DNA from: Myxococcus fulvus
Lineage (GTDB): Bacteria; Myxococcota; Myxococcia; Myxococcales; Myxococcaceae
DNA: 64,000 nucleotides
Direction: 5' to 3'
NCBI RefSeq assembly: GCF_900111765.1
Contig: NZ_FOIB01000018.1
Location: forward strand, 40,604 to 104,603
This document shows, in pieces, positions 39,101 to 47,672 of this stretch. A program made the position numbers and the translations under genes. The notes under the pieces were generated by a model. It searched no databases. It saw only the letters and a program-made list of their open reading frames with translations, and was not told the origin of the DNA. The stretch's first letter is position 1. Every line of letters begins with the position of its first letter.

Positions 39101-40039
39101 GCCCAGGGCGGTGGTGGCGCGACACGCGGCATCGAAGGCCGCGAGCACATCCGGCGCCCTGGCGAAGCGCTCCAGTGGCGACTTGGCCAGACAGGCGCGG
39201 AGGACGTCATCGAGCGCGGTGGGGACCTCCGCGCGCTCCGAGACCTTCGGCGGGCGCAGGCTGACGTGTCCATGGCGGATCTGCTCCGGGCTGCCGACGA
39301 AGGGCGGCGCGCCCGTGAGCAGCTCGAAGAGGACGACGCCCAGCGAGTAGATGTCGGCGGGCGTGCTGGCCAGGCGCGCGTCCAGACACTGCTCGGGTGC
39401 CATGTACAGCGGCGTGCCCAGCCGCTGCCCCGCGGGTGTCACGCCGGGCGGGAGCGCGTCCGAGTCATCCGGGTCATCGAGGTCATGGAAGCGCGCGAGC
39501 CCCAGGTCGAGGAGGCTCAGCGCGCCGCCCTCGCGCAGGAAGATGTTCTCCGGCTTGAGGTCGCGATGCGCCACGCCCGCCGCGTGCATGTGCTCCAGCG
39601 CCGAGCACAACCCACGGAGCAGCTCCCGGATGCGAGGCAGTGACGCGGTGCCCGCGCCCGGCAGCGCCGCCATCCACGCCGCGAGCGTCTGGCCGTGCAG
39701 GTGCTCCATCACCAGGAAGGGCCGACCGCGCGCGACGCCGTGCTCCAGCAGCTCCGGAACGATGGGAGCCCCCACACGCCGCAGCGCCGCGGCCTCGCGC
39801 GCGAAGCGCTCGTGATGCGGACCGTGCCCGACCTTGAGCGCCACCTCGCGACCGTCCGAGTCGCGATACGCGGTGAACACCTGCGAGAAGCCGCCACGCC
39901 CCAGCGGCGCGGCGCCGCGCACGCCGGGCACGTCCGTGAGCGTCAGTGTCCCGGCGAGCGAGCCGCCTGGAACACTCGCGCCGTGCACGGGACAAGCCGC
40001 GCCCGGAGCAAGGCGACGGTGGCAGTTCAGGCAGCGCAT
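36158..40039 (-). CDS. Giant Ser/Thr kinase with ATPase and TPR-like region
   Basis: This 1293-residue protein begins with a small zinc-ribbon-like start (CLNCHRRLAPGAACPVH). The kinase domain (about 35-300) has Gly-rich loop LGRGGFSQVF, lysine VALKVG, catalytic loop HRDLKPEN, DLG instead of DFG (LLDLGLARF) and YMAPEQ. A middle region follows, then an AAA/STAND-type ATPase (about 475-800) with Walker A ADVGLGKS and Walker B VLLLDDAHLAD. The C-terminal third consists of helical TPR-like repeats. This is the architecture of large signal-integrating kinases known from myxobacteria and cyanobacteria. No membrane helix is seen. It starts 13 bp after the OPT transporter gene, so it is likely cotranscribed with it. 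Confidence 0.9.
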   Translation of the reverse strand: MRCLNCHRRLAPGAACPVHGASVPGGSLAGTLTLTDVPGVRGAAPLGRGGFSQVFTAYRDSDGREVALKVGHGPHHERFAREAAALRRVGAPIVPELLEHGVARGRPFLVMEHLHGQTLAAWMAALPGAGTASLPRIRELLRGLCSALEHMHAAGVAHRDLKPENIFLREGGALSLLDLGLARFHDLDDPDDSDALPPGVTPAGQRLGTPLYMAPEQCLDARLASTPADIYSLGVVLFELLTGAPPFVGSPEQIRHGHVSLRPPKVSERAEVPTALDDVLRACLAKSPLERFARAPDVLAAFDAACRATTALGSVASGEAVSPQQSLASGAGPRQVALLGLHTPLALDAVKAAIEPRGGLIARVRPGGYVIAFAESLTAEANVRAGALAARKLLEESEASAVLHLAELHVRVGASTLRLAGPALDSPADWWPQTWVPGETRVTEAAAARLDSSATEAVGRDTASLLESTSDPGRLRLLDSAASSASSEPPPLFGREELLEALTKEAFRSLSENVPGFSVVTADVGLGKSRVIEALAARLESNGQAQVIRLRASAPDVRSPDALLESLRASLVDGPSPLPESPRTSGVPLADARHAAARWLAEALRHRARELPRVLLLDDAHLADPTTLDALEVATLTGACAPLWVCVVARPALLGLRPHLGERSASAVRHVLPPLSPEASRALLLHLLRPAEHIPEPVLARLEQLAQGVPLSLVELAVALRTAGALRASPGGGWYIAPDALLDVSVTPLFQRLASRALDGLPDAYGGLARLCAVLGTELEVERVDAALRHLGPAEEGVGMATSLDAGAGLQRLARAGLLRPVGLGRFAFRHPLLRESIEALLPPVTRRALHAAARLATTGDSPVERHRRALHAAACGAHDEAATAFLALAEESRRAHRSVEAEQLYTRALALLPDRDSEQRARALAGRGRVRHRLQRFHEGLGDLAAARVLAEVRGDKALCVDLLLEEATARDWMEDVEGSTLCAREALERIEQLDDPRLSLRCTLARGRLHVRQGEWGPAARILDSVIEGAERAREHETLVVALTMLGSSLTFLERTEEAASRFEEALARCEAAGDALHLAATLINRVLLWLGQGDVARMEEDLRRAMGLGRELGHAQVERWSTFNLAEVLYMQGRLQEALPLARRAHELGVRFFLEHPVPVDALLLARIGVALGDWEEASRQLRWIEFHCPPASLPPTAVMRKLVELQVREAERGGGVHESPAWAALEDEARELASPDEKAELLLQAAWSAFRSRLPDEARMWLTRAEGAIASAPLWRTRWEALRDTVGRV

Positions 40040-40052
40040 CGGTGAGGAGACG

Positions 40053-41924
40053 CTACCAGAGCGACTGCGACAGGACGATGGCGACGCCCACCAGTCCCTC
40101 GCCCGCGATGCAGCCCGCCGCGAGCGTCACCACCCGCCCTTCGGCTGTCGTGGATTTCACGTAGCTCACGACTCCGGAGATGACGCCGCCCAGGAAGAAA
40201 CCGAGCGCGTACGACGCGGGCAGCAGGCAGGCCAACCCCATGCCGAGGGGTGAAGGTATCCAGCGGCCCCACCGTGCAGGGAGCAGTCGCTCGGCGAGCA
40301 CGAGGAGCGCCGCCAGGAGCGACGCCCCCCCCACCGCGGCGCGGGTCATCGGCGGCAGGCTGTCGAGGCCCGAGGCGAGGATGCGCGCGACGCCCGCCGT
40401 GCTGAAGACGCCGGGCGCGGGGAAGCGCTCGCCGCCCAGCGCCTCCGGGTTCGGCACGAGCAGGAAGAACAGCGGCACCACCGCGAGCGCGCCGATGCCC
40501 GAGCCGATCAACTGCGCGAGGAACAGGCGACGGGGATTGGCCCCCAGCAGGTGTCCCGTCTTCAAGTCGGTGAGCAGGTCCGCGGACGATGACGCCGTGT
40601 TCACGGTGATGCCCGCGGTGGCGAGGTTGGCTTGCACCTGGTTCGGCAACAGCACACCGTAGGTCACCTGCGTCACCTGCCCCAGCGCGCCCACGGGCGT
40701 CGAGTCCGTCTCACCGGTGACACGACAGGAGATGAGGCACAGCACGAAGGACATCGCCACGGCGAGCGCCCCGTGCGCCACGGGAACACCGAAGCCGACG
40801 TACGCCACGGCGACGGACGCGGGCGTCAGCACGACGAGTCCCGTGAGCAACCAGCTTCGCGGAACCTGCAGCGCATCCACCGGATGCGGCCTGCGAGGCG
40901 CTCGGGAGAAGACACCGCGAAGCGCTCGACCGACGACACGGCCCTGGAGCAGGAAGTGCAGCAACGAGCCGACGACGAGCGCAGCGGTGCCGGGCCACAG
41001 GCTCCACTCGAGGTAGTTCCCCTCCTTCGCGTCGACGACGCCCGCGGAGAACACGCGGGGCGCGACGACGCCGTGGATGAGCACCGCGCCCAGCAGCATC
41101 GACGCCGTGATGCGCGGCCCCAGCAGCACGCCCGCGCCGATGGGCAGCAGGCTCAGCTCCAGTCCGAAGCCCAGGCGCTCCAGGGTGAGTCCACGCCAGG
41201 TCCCCGGGAATGGGACAGAGACAGGCAGCTTCTCCCACGCATCGCGCGCCAGCGTGACGAGTCCGGAGAAGAGCCCGCCGCCGCCCAGCAGTCGCAACCG
41301 GGACGACGCCTCCGAGTCCGTCGCGTGCATGGCGCGGATGGTGGTGGCCGCGACGGTGCCGGAAGCGAAGGGCAGCTGCTCGTGGTCCACGAGCCGTCGC
41401 TTGAAGGGCACGGCGAAGAGGACCCCGAGCGCGGACAGGAAGAAGGTCCACGCGAGCAGCATCGGACCGGAGGGATGGTGTCCGGTGACGATGAGCCACG
41501 CGCCCTGCACGGACACGAGCGCGCCACCGGTGGCATAGCCCGCGGCCGAGGCGACCGCCTGCGCGTTGCACGTCTCCAGCGGAGACAACGGCGCGCCCGC
41601 GACGCCGGGCACCAGGCGCCGGAACAAGCCATGGGCGCCCTGCGCGAGCAGCACGGCGGTGATGGCGACACCGAAGACGATGCCCGTCTTGAGGCCGACG
41701 TAGAGGTTGGTGGCGCAGGTGACCAGGCCGATGGCCGCGCCCAACAGCACCGAGCGCAGGGTGAGCTGCGGCAGTCGGTCTCCCTGGTACACATGCTCCA
41801 GCCAGTATGAATCCGTGGCCTCGGGCGAGTCCCCTGGGATGCTCAGAAGTGTCAGTGACGCGGCCGACGGCGCGAGCGAAGGCGCCGTTGCCTCGGGCGA
41901 TGCTTGAGGGGGGGACAAAGCCAT
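40053..41924 (-). CDS. OPT-family transporter
   Basis: This inner-membrane protein has about 623 residues and some 15 hydrophobic helices. The start at the ATG at 41924 follows GGAGGGG; two in-frame ATGs lie up to 27 bp upstream. Family features include LTLRSVLLGAAIGLVTCATN near the first helix, CNAQAVASAAGYATGG, the segment EGNYLEWSLWPGTAALV and later GLACLLPASYALGFFLGG. OPT proteins carry oligopeptides or metal chelates using a proton gradient; the substrate here is unknown. It lies 13 bp upstream of the giant kinase gene in the same direction. Whether the kinase senses its cargo is speculation. Confidence 0.9.
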   Translation of the reverse strand: MALSPPQASPEATAPSLAPSAASLTLLSIPGDSPEATDSYWLEHVYQGDRLPQLTLRSVLLGAAIGLVTCATNLYVGLKTGIVFGVAITAVLLAQGAHGLFRRLVPGVAGAPLSPLETCNAQAVASAAGYATGGALVSVQGAWLIVTGHHPSGPMLLAWTFFLSALGVLFAVPFKRRLVDHEQLPFASGTVAATTIRAMHATDSEASSRLRLLGGGGLFSGLVTLARDAWEKLPVSVPFPGTWRGLTLERLGFGLELSLLPIGAGVLLGPRITASMLLGAVLIHGVVAPRVFSAGVVDAKEGNYLEWSLWPGTAALVVGSLLHFLLQGRVVGRALRGVFSRAPRRPHPVDALQVPRSWLLTGLVVLTPASVAVAYVGFGVPVAHGALAVAMSFVLCLISCRVTGETDSTPVGALGQVTQVTYGVLLPNQVQANLATAGITVNTASSSADLLTDLKTGHLLGANPRRLFLAQLIGSGIGALAVVPLFFLLVPNPEALGGERFPAPGVFSTAGVARILASGLDSLPPMTRAAVGGASLLAALLVLAERLLPARWGRWIPSPLGMGLACLLPASYALGFFLGGVISGVVSYVKSTTAEGRVVTLAAGCIAGEGLVGVAIVLSQSLW

Positions 41925-42008
41925 GGGCCCCTCCATCTTTCCACCCCGCACCCTTCCGCACGAGCCCCTCCCGTCGCTTCCAGGTGAACACGCGGTGGCC
42001 GGCAGGCC

Positions 42009-42676
42009 TCAGCGACGCTGCACGGCCATCATGAGCAGGTAGCGGTCCGACGTTCCGGGGCGGTAACGCTCCAGGTGGAGCGCGCCTGGACGGAAGCCCG
42101 ACTCGTCGAGGAAACGGAAGACGCGATGCGCGGCCACGTCGTCGCGCAGGCCGCACTCCAGGGTGGCGAAGAGCGTGGGCGGGACCTCTTGACGCCGCGC
42201 CCCCGCCGGAGTCCGCCTGCTCGCCTTGATGCGGAACCCGACCTCTCCCGACAGTCTCCCAGCCTGGGAGTCGAGCGTCCGCACATAGCCGCTGGTGAGC
42301 ACCGGCACACCGCGCTGCTGGAGGGCCCTCTTCCTGGAGGCGACCTCCGCGCGGAACGGGAGCGGAGCTTCGTCCGCGCTCGCGGGAAACCAGACGAGGA
42401 CGGACGACTCGTTCCAGTGCTCCAGATGCAGCGGAGGACGCTCGGGTGTCAGGCCGCGCAGGTACTGGTTCGCGACCTGGAGCGAGAGCAGCCTCGCGGC
42501 CATCTCCTGGCGCCAAGAGGACAGCGGAAGCGCGCCTCCACGACCTGCTGGGGCGAATACGCGCGGTAGCCGTTCTCCTGCCGTTCGACGGGGACGAGCA
42601 GGCCCTTGCGCTCGTAGAAGCGCAGGGCGCTCGCGGAGATGCCGCAGCGTTTGGAGAATTGGGAAATCGACAGCAT
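42009..42676 (-). pseudogene. Frameshifted MerR-family regulator
   Basis: The first 50 codons from an ATG at 42676 encode a good MerR winged helix-turn-helix (MLSISQFSKRCGISASALRF, then YERKGLL and NGYRAYSPQQVVEARF). After about 42530 this frame becomes nonsense and ends at 42449. A different frame, off by one base, carries a plausible continuation from about 42545 (SSWRQEMAARLLSLQVANQYL) through an effector-domain-like part to a stop at 42009. The helices normally following the wing (roughly 30-50 residues) are missing. A small deletion plus frameshift best explains this, though a sequencing error cannot be excluded. Confidence 0.65.
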
Positions 42677-42696
42677 GCGCCGACATTCTCCTGGAG

Positions 42697-42713
42697 CTTC
42701 AACCTGGTTCAAG
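42697..42713. promoter_or_regulatory. MerR-type operator palindrome
   Basis: CTTCAACCTGGTTCAAG is a 17-bp palindrome (7 of 8 arm bases pair) centred in the 54 bp between the divergent merR-like fragment and the GyrI-like gene. MerR-family regulators usually bind such a dyad in the spacer of the promoter they control. Confidence 0.55.
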
Positions 42714-42730
42714 GTGCAGGGTGTGGCCGC

Positions 42731-43240
42731 ATGAACATCTCCATCGTGTCCCTGGGTGGACTGCAGCTGGTCGGGCTCAAGGTCGTGGGCCGCCGCAGCG
42801 AGCTGAGCCACCGCGTCCCCCTGGCGTGGCTCGATCTCGTCGCGCGCCTGGACTCCATTCCGAACGCCGTGAATCCGGACGTGCTGTACGGCGTGTTCCC
42901 GGAGAGCGACCACCTGAAGGAGCGCGTCGACGGGGTCTACACGTACAGCGTCTGCGTCCAGGTCAGTCGTCTCGGACCTGTTCCCGAGGGAATGAACGCT
43001 CGGGAGCTTCCTCCGCGCGAGTACGCGTTGGCGACGGCGCGGGGCGATGCGACCGCCATCGGCGCGGCGTACATGAGGCTTGCGCAGTGGGAGGCGGAGC
43101 AGGAGCGAAAGACGGATGGAGGGGCGGACTGCCTGGAGCGTTACGAGCGCCGCCGACAGTGGGTGACGCCCCCCTACGAGCGCTTCGACTACGACATCTT
43201 GCGACCGTTGCTCGCCAGCACGACGCTCCAGAACGGGTGA
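42731..43240 (+). CDS. GyrI-like small-molecule-binding protein
   Basis: This 169-residue protein matches the stand-alone effector-binding (GyrI/AraC effector) fold: ISIVSLGGLQLVGLKVVGRR at the start, a central YGVFPES and LPPREYALATARGDATAIGA, and RFDYDILRPLL at the end. Such proteins bind drugs or other small molecules without a DNA-binding part. It is divergent from the damaged MerR gene, across a palindrome that the intact regulator would have bound. The ribosome site is weak (AGGGTG). It may now be constitutive or unregulated. Confidence 0.75.
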   Translation: MNISIVSLGGLQLVGLKVVGRRSELSHRVPLAWLDLVARLDSIPNAVNPDVLYGVFPESDHLKERVDGVYTYSVCVQVSRLGPVPEGMNARELPPREYALATARGDATAIGAAYMRLAQWEAEQERKTDGGADCLERYERRRQWVTPPYERFDYDILRPLLASTTLQNG

Positions 43241-43299
43241 GCGTCGAGCGCGGACCGGCTGGCTTGCCTCGTGCGGAAACGCTTTCCTAGCCTGTCCAC

Positions 43300-44667
43300 A
43301 TGAGCTCGATATTCAGACCTTTGTCCTCCCTGTTGCTGTTGAGCCTGGTGGCGGCCTGCGGTGCGCCGAGCGACTCGGAGGTGATGGAGCCCTCGCCCAC
43401 CGACCAATTGGAGGCGAGCGCGCTCGCACAGGGCCCTTGGACTTCCACGCACGGAGGCATCGAGGGCTTCGGTGACGTGGCGGTGCAGTCGAGTGGACAT
43501 GTGGCGTTCGTGGCCACGTCGTCCTGGGACATCCTCGTGGCGCGATTCGACCCGAGCGGGCAGCCCCTCTGGACGCGCCGCTTCGGGGACGAGAACTATC
43601 AGCAGGCCACGGGCCTCGCCGTCGACGGGGCGGGCAACATCGTCATCACGGGGGACTACTGGGGCTCGCTCGACTTCGGTGGAGGTCCCCTGCCCTGCCG
43701 TGGCGAGCCGGGCGTCCCGAGCGCGTTCCTCGCGAAGTTCGACACGCATGGCGCCCACGTCTGGAGCCGCTGCTTCGGGGACGGGGGCCAGCAACAGACG
43801 GGCTCGCTCGTCACGGCGAGCAATGGCGATGTGCTGGTGAGCGGTTACTTCGAGCGCTTCATCGACTATGGCACCGGGCCGATACCTGGCACGGCTGCGC
43901 TGAATCAGTTCGTCGCGAGGCTCTCCGGCGACACCGGCGCCCTCGTCTGGCACAGCCAATACGAAGCGGGCACGGCCACCGCGCTCACGTCACTGGCGTT
44001 GGATGCCCAGGACCATCTCTACCTCAGCAGCGGCTTCATGGACGTGCTGTCGGTCGACGGCGTGCCCTGGCTCACCACGCCGGGCTTCAACGTCTACGTG
44101 ATGAAGCTGGACGCGCATGGCCTGCCCCTCTGGGCGAAGGGCTACGGCGAGCTGCGGACCCAGACCCTCTGGCGGCTGGCCGCGGACCCTCAGGGCCAGG
44201 TCGTCGCGACGGGCGCCTTCATCGGCACGGTGAATCACGGCGGCGGACCGCTCTTCAGCGCGGACGGTGACGTGTTCGTCTCCGCGTTCGACGGTGATGG
44301 CAACAACCGCTGGAGTCGGAGCTTCGGCGGGCCCGGGTTCGACTGGGCCTACGACGTGGACGTCGACCCCCTGGGCAGCCCGGTGGTGACGGGCACGTTC
44401 AGCAGCCGCATCGACTTCGGTGACGGGCCACTGACGAGCGCGGGGGGCGATGATGTCTACGTGGTGAAGCTCGGTCGTGACGGCGAGACGTGGTGGAGCC
44501 GAGGCTTCGGCGACCCGCGCAACCAGTCCGCGATGCGCGTCGCCACGGCGGGCCGACGCGATGTCATCCTGTGGGGACGACTGCTCGGCACGTTGGACTT
44601 CGGCTCGGGCCCGGTGACGGGGATGTCGTCGACGGACTCGTTCCTGACGCGCGTCTCACCGGACTAG
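43300..44667 (+). CDS. Lipoprotein with beta-propeller-type repeats
   Basis: This 455-residue protein has a clear lipoprotein signal (FRPLSSLLLLSLVAAC, lipobox VAAC). The mature part holds about seven repeats of 45-60 residues with the pattern DVFVSAFDGDGNNRWSRSFG followed by V-x-G-x-F and IDFGDGPL, resembling SBBP/propeller proteins. Several DxDGDG-like loops might bind calcium. It is probably anchored at the outer membrane or exposed on the surface. The function is unknown. It converges with the sugar kinase gene. Confidence 0.82.
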   Translation: MSSIFRPLSSLLLLSLVAACGAPSDSEVMEPSPTDQLEASALAQGPWTSTHGGIEGFGDVAVQSSGHVAFVATSSWDILVARFDPSGQPLWTRRFGDENYQQATGLAVDGAGNIVITGDYWGSLDFGGGPLPCRGEPGVPSAFLAKFDTHGAHVWSRCFGDGGQQQTGSLVTASNGDVLVSGYFERFIDYGTGPIPGTAALNQFVARLSGDTGALVWHSQYEAGTATALTSLALDAQDHLYLSSGFMDVLSVDGVPWLTTPGFNVYVMKLDAHGLPLWAKGYGELRTQTLWRLAADPQGQVVATGAFIGTVNHGGGPLFSADGDVFVSAFDGDGNNRWSRSFGGPGFDWAYDVDVDPLGSPVVTGTFSSRIDFGDGPLTSAGGDDVYVVKLGRDGETWWSRGFGDPRNQSAMRVATAGRRDVILWGRLLGTLDFGSGPVTGMSSTDSFLTRVSPD

Positions 44668-44678
44668 ACGCGTACCGC

Positions 44679-45683
44679 TCAGCGAGCCACAGGTCGGGAG
44701 GGCCACACCGAGGAGAGCTCCTCCGCGCGTGGCAGGCCCTCCACCGCGCCGGGCTTCTCGACGACCCGCGACCCCACGGCGCACGCGAAGGTCGCCAGCA
44801 CCACCAGCTCCTCGCGCGTGGCGGACTCCAGCGCACGGGTTCCGCCGTACCAACGCACCAGTCCGTGGAGGAGCCCCGCGACGAAGCCATCCCCCGCGCC
44901 CGTGGTGTCCACCACGCGAGTCCGAGGCGCCGGCACGTGGACGTCCTCGCCCTTCCAGCGGAACAGCGCGCCCCGCTCACCGAGCGTCACCACGGGCAGC
45001 TTCACGCCCATGGCGGACAGTCGCGTGAGCGCCTCCTCGGGAGACTCGGTGCCGGTGACGAAGCCGATCTCCTCCTCGGACAGCTTCACCACGGTGCACA
45101 GCGGCAGCATCCGCGCGAGCAACGCCTTGAGCTGCGTCGGGTCCTCCCATGCGTGCAGCCGCAGGTTCGGATCACAGCTGACGATGCGGTCCGCCTCGCG
45201 CGCCAGGCCGAGCATCCGCACCGTCGCGAGCTGGGCATCCTCACGCTGCAGGGAGTTGGAGCCGCAGTGCACCGCGCGGGCGCGCAGCAGGAAGTCCGCG
45301 TCCACGTCGGCCTGCCCCAGCAGGAACTCCGCGGAGCGGGTGCGGAAGAAGGTGAAGCTGCGCTCCCCCTTCGCATCCAGGCAGATGAACACCAGCCCGG
45401 TGCGCGCCTCGGTCGTCTGTCTCAGGTGGCTCACGTCCACGCCCTCGCGGGACAGACTGTCCTTGAGGAAGTGGCCGAACTCGTCCGAGCCCACCACGCC
45501 GAGCATCGCCGGCTTCAGCCCCAGCCTCGCCAGCCCCACGGAGACGTTGGCCGGAGAGCCACCGGGACACGGGTGCCACGCGGGCACGTCGCGCACGCGC
45601 TTGCCCTGCTCGGAGGGAAGGAAGTCCACCAGCGTCTCACCGAAGCACACCACGTCCAGCGGCGACTCCTGTCCCTCGCTCAT
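44679..45683 (-). CDS. PfkB-family sugar kinase (fructokinase-like)
   Basis: This 334-residue protein has both PfkB signatures: the N-terminal GGSPANVSVGLARLG region and the C-terminal DTTGAGDGFVAGLLHG with catalytic Asp. CFGETLVDF at the start is typical of fructokinases and 2-keto-3-deoxygluconate kinases. It would phosphorylate a sugar with ATP in the cytoplasm. A ribosome site AGAGG lies 5 nt before the ATG. It follows recO by 42 bp on the same strand; no sugar transporter lies nearby. Confidence 0.92.
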   Translation of the reverse strand: MSEGQESPLDVVCFGETLVDFLPSEQGKRVRDVPAWHPCPGGSPANVSVGLARLGLKPAMLGVVGSDEFGHFLKDSLSREGVDVSHLRQTTEARTGLVFICLDAKGERSFTFFRTRSAEFLLGQADVDADFLLRARAVHCGSNSLQREDAQLATVRMLGLAREADRIVSCDPNLRLHAWEDPTQLKALLARMLPLCTVVKLSEEEIGFVTGTESPEEALTRLSAMGVKLPVVTLGERGALFRWKGEDVHVPAPRTRVVDTTGAGDGFVAGLLHGLVRWYGGTRALESATREELVVLATFACAVGSRVVEKPGAVEGLPRAEELSSVWPSRPVAR

Positions 45684-45725
45684 GTGACCTCTCTCGTATG
45701 ACGGCTTCGCGACTTCGGACCCGCG

Positions 45726-46460
45726 TCAGTCCAGGCCCACCTGGGCCATGAAGTCCACGCTCTTGAGGCGTCGTCCCAGGTGGTGGGAGATGAAGACGTT
45801 GAGCAGGCTCCGCGCGCGGGCACGCAGGTCCGCGGGAAGCGGCGTGCGGGCCCCTTCCTGGAGCGCTCGCAGCCCGGACAGCAGCGCGGACGGGACGAGC
45901 ACCGCCTCGCGCGCCCGGGCGCTGCACGGCTCGCATACCGCGCCCCCGTGGGCCTGGTCGAACCGGGGCCGCTCACCGGGCGCTCCACCACACAGCGAGC
46001 ACGCATCGAAGCGAGGCATCAACCCGGCGTGGGCCAGCGCCGCCAGCTCGAAGGCCAGGAGCGACGTGGGCCCCGCCTCCTTCGCATCCAGGCGGCCCAG
46101 GTAGCCCTCGAGCAGGACGAAGAGCTCCGGGTGCGGCTCGTGATCTCTCGTCAGCTCGCGGCACAGCTCCACCGCGTACAGGGCCCGCGCGATGAGCGAC
46201 AGGTCCTCGCGCGCGGCGTAGTACCCGGCGACGATGTCCGTGGAGTCCAGCCGCACCGTGGAGCCGCGCGTCTCGACGATGTGCACGCGCAGCCGCATGA
46301 ACGGCTCCAGCGCGCCCGCGAAGCGCCGCTTGCTCTTGCGGGCCCCCGCGGCGAAGGCCGTCAGCTTCCCATGCTCGCGCGTCAGCAGCGTGACGAGCCG
46401 GTCCGACTCGCCGTAGTCCACGGTGGACAGCACGAGCGCATCGTCGTCGTAGCGCTCCAT
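45726..46460 (-). CDS. recO: DNA repair protein RecO
   Basis: RecO works with RecR (and RecF) to load RecA on gapped single-stranded DNA. The protein has about 244 residues. The N-terminal OB fold begins YDDDALVLSTVDYGESDRLV, followed by LTAFAAGARKSKRRF. The helical C-terminal part has the zinc ligands CSLC and CEPC. The ATG at 46460 is used; a TTG at 46472 overlapping the upstream stop is an alternative. It follows the RodZ-like gene almost without a gap. Confidence 0.95.
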   Translation of the reverse strand: MERYDDDALVLSTVDYGESDRLVTLLTREHGKLTAFAAGARKSKRRFAGALEPFMRLRVHIVETRGSTVRLDSTDIVAGYYAAREDLSLIARALYAVELCRELTRDHEPHPELFVLLEGYLGRLDAKEAGPTSLLAFELAALAHAGLMPRFDACSLCGGAPGERPRFDQAHGGAVCEPCSARAREAVLVPSALLSGLRALQEGARTPLPADLRARARSLLNVFISHHLGRRLKSVDFMAQVGLD

Positions 46461-46468
46461 GGCGACAT

Positions 46469-46855
46469 TCAACGCGCGAGCGGAGAAGGAAGCTTCCCGC
46501 TCAACACGAGGAACACGAAGAGGCCCAGCGCCAGGGCCACCAGGAGGACGGACAGCCCCACGTAGGCCCGCTTGCGGCGCTCCTGCTCCAGCTGCGCGGG
46601 CGACGGCGCCGGCACCGAGCGGTCCACCTCCTCGTACCGGAGGATGGCCTCCTCGGGAGACAGGCCAATCACCTGGGCGTAGGCCTTGATGTAGTTCACC
46701 ACGAAGATGCGCGAGGGCAGCCGCTCCACCTGCCCCGCTTCGAGCGCGGCGATGAGCGTCGGGGGAATCTTGGTCTCTCGCGCGACATCCTCGCGAGACA
46801 TCCCTCGAAGCTCCCGCTGCTGGCTGAGGTACTTGCCGAAGTCGACGTGGTCCAC
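46469..46855 (-). CDS. RodZ-like helix-turn-helix membrane protein
   Basis: In this 128-residue protein, the N-terminal half is a Cro/RodZ-type helix-turn-helix (LSQQRELRGMSREDVARETK, then PPTLIAALEAGQVERLP) and residues 97-120 form one membrane helix (GLSVLLVALALGLFVFLVLS). The periplasmic domain of full-length RodZ is absent. Such short HTH-membrane proteins contact the cytoskeleton or pole-forming complexes; the order tgl-rodZ-like-recO suggests cell-envelope or pilus work. It starts at GTG with a weak ribosome site, 22 bp after tgl. Confidence 0.8.
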   Translation of the reverse strand: MDHVDFGKYLSQQRELRGMSREDVARETKIPPTLIAALEAGQVERLPSRIFVVNYIKAYAQVIGLSPEEAILRYEEVDRSVPAPSPAQLEQERRKRAYVGLSVLLVALALGLFVFLVLSGKLPSPLAR

Positions 46856-46877
46856 GGTGCGCCCAGATAGCAGAAGA

Positions 46878-47639
46878 CTAGAGCTTTTCGAGCAGCCTTC
46901 GGCAGTCGTCCCTCAGCTCCTGCTCGCCCGCCTTCGCCTTGGCCTCACAGGTGGAGAAGGCCTGCCGGGCCCCTTCGGCCTGCCCCTGCTTCGCCAGGCA
47001 GACGCCCTCGCGCATGTGGGCATCGGCCGCTTCCGGGCAGTTCTCGCGGTAGCGGGAGAAGTTACGGCACGACTCGTCCAGCTTGCCCGTCTCGTCGAAG
47101 ATGATGCCCAGGTTGCGGTAGCCCATGCAGAAGCCGGGGTTGGTCGTCACCGCCGCCTTGAGGCTCCCCACGGCGCGCTGCGTGTCACCCTTCTTGTAGA
47201 AGGCCCAGCCCATGTTGCCCTGCGCGATGTACGGCGTCACATAGAGCATGTCGTTGAGGACCTGCTCGTACAGCTTGATGGCCTCGTCGTAGCGCCCCTG
47301 GTCCAGGTGCACGTTGGCCAGGTTGGTGCGGGCCTCGGAGAACGTGGGGCGCACCTTCAGCGCGCGCTCGTAGTGCCCCATGGCCTCGGCATGCCGCGCG
47401 AAGGCGAGGTGCAGCAGGATGCCGATGGCGTTGTTGGCCTCCGGATAGTCGGGGTCGTTCTCCAGCGACACCTGCAGCTCGCGCAGCGCGTCCTGGACGT
47501 GGCCCTGCTGCTGGGCCTGGAGCGCCAGTTCGTAGTGGATCTCCGCCTTGCGGCGCTCCTTCTCCGTGGGGACATGGGCACAGCCGGCGAGCGCGAGCAC
47601 GAGCGCGAGTGGGCGGAACGCGGAGGCGAAGCGGAGCAT
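46878..47639 (-). CDS. tgl: Type IV pilus assembly lipoprotein Tgl (PilW/PilF family)
   Basis: Tgl is an outer-membrane lipoprotein of six TPR motifs needed for PilQ secretin assembly and social motility in Myxococcus xanthus, and it can be passed between cells by contact. This protein has about 253 residues, as expected. It has a lipoprotein signal (FRPLALVLALAGC, lipobox LAGC) and successive TPR units, e.g. AEIHYELALQAQQQGHVQDA and YEQVLNDMLYVTPYIAQGN. The conserved cysteine-bearing segments GFCMGYRNLG and FSRYRENCPEAADAHMREG fit my memory of Tgl. The ATG at 47639 places the signal at the N-terminus. It lies 33 bp downstream of an unassigned gene. Confidence 0.85.
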   Translation of the reverse strand: MLRFASAFRPLALVLALAGCAHVPTEKERRKAEIHYELALQAQQQGHVQDALRELQVSLENDPDYPEANNAIGILLHLAFARHAEAMGHYERALKVRPTFSEARTNLANVHLDQGRYDEAIKLYEQVLNDMLYVTPYIAQGNMGWAFYKKGDTQRAVGSLKAAVTTNPGFCMGYRNLGIIFDETGKLDESCRNFSRYRENCPEAADAHMREGVCLAKQGQAEGARQAFSTCEAKAKAGEQELRDDCRRLLEKL

Positions 47640-47672
47640 GGGGCGGTTCTCGACGACGGGGGTGGGCAAGAC

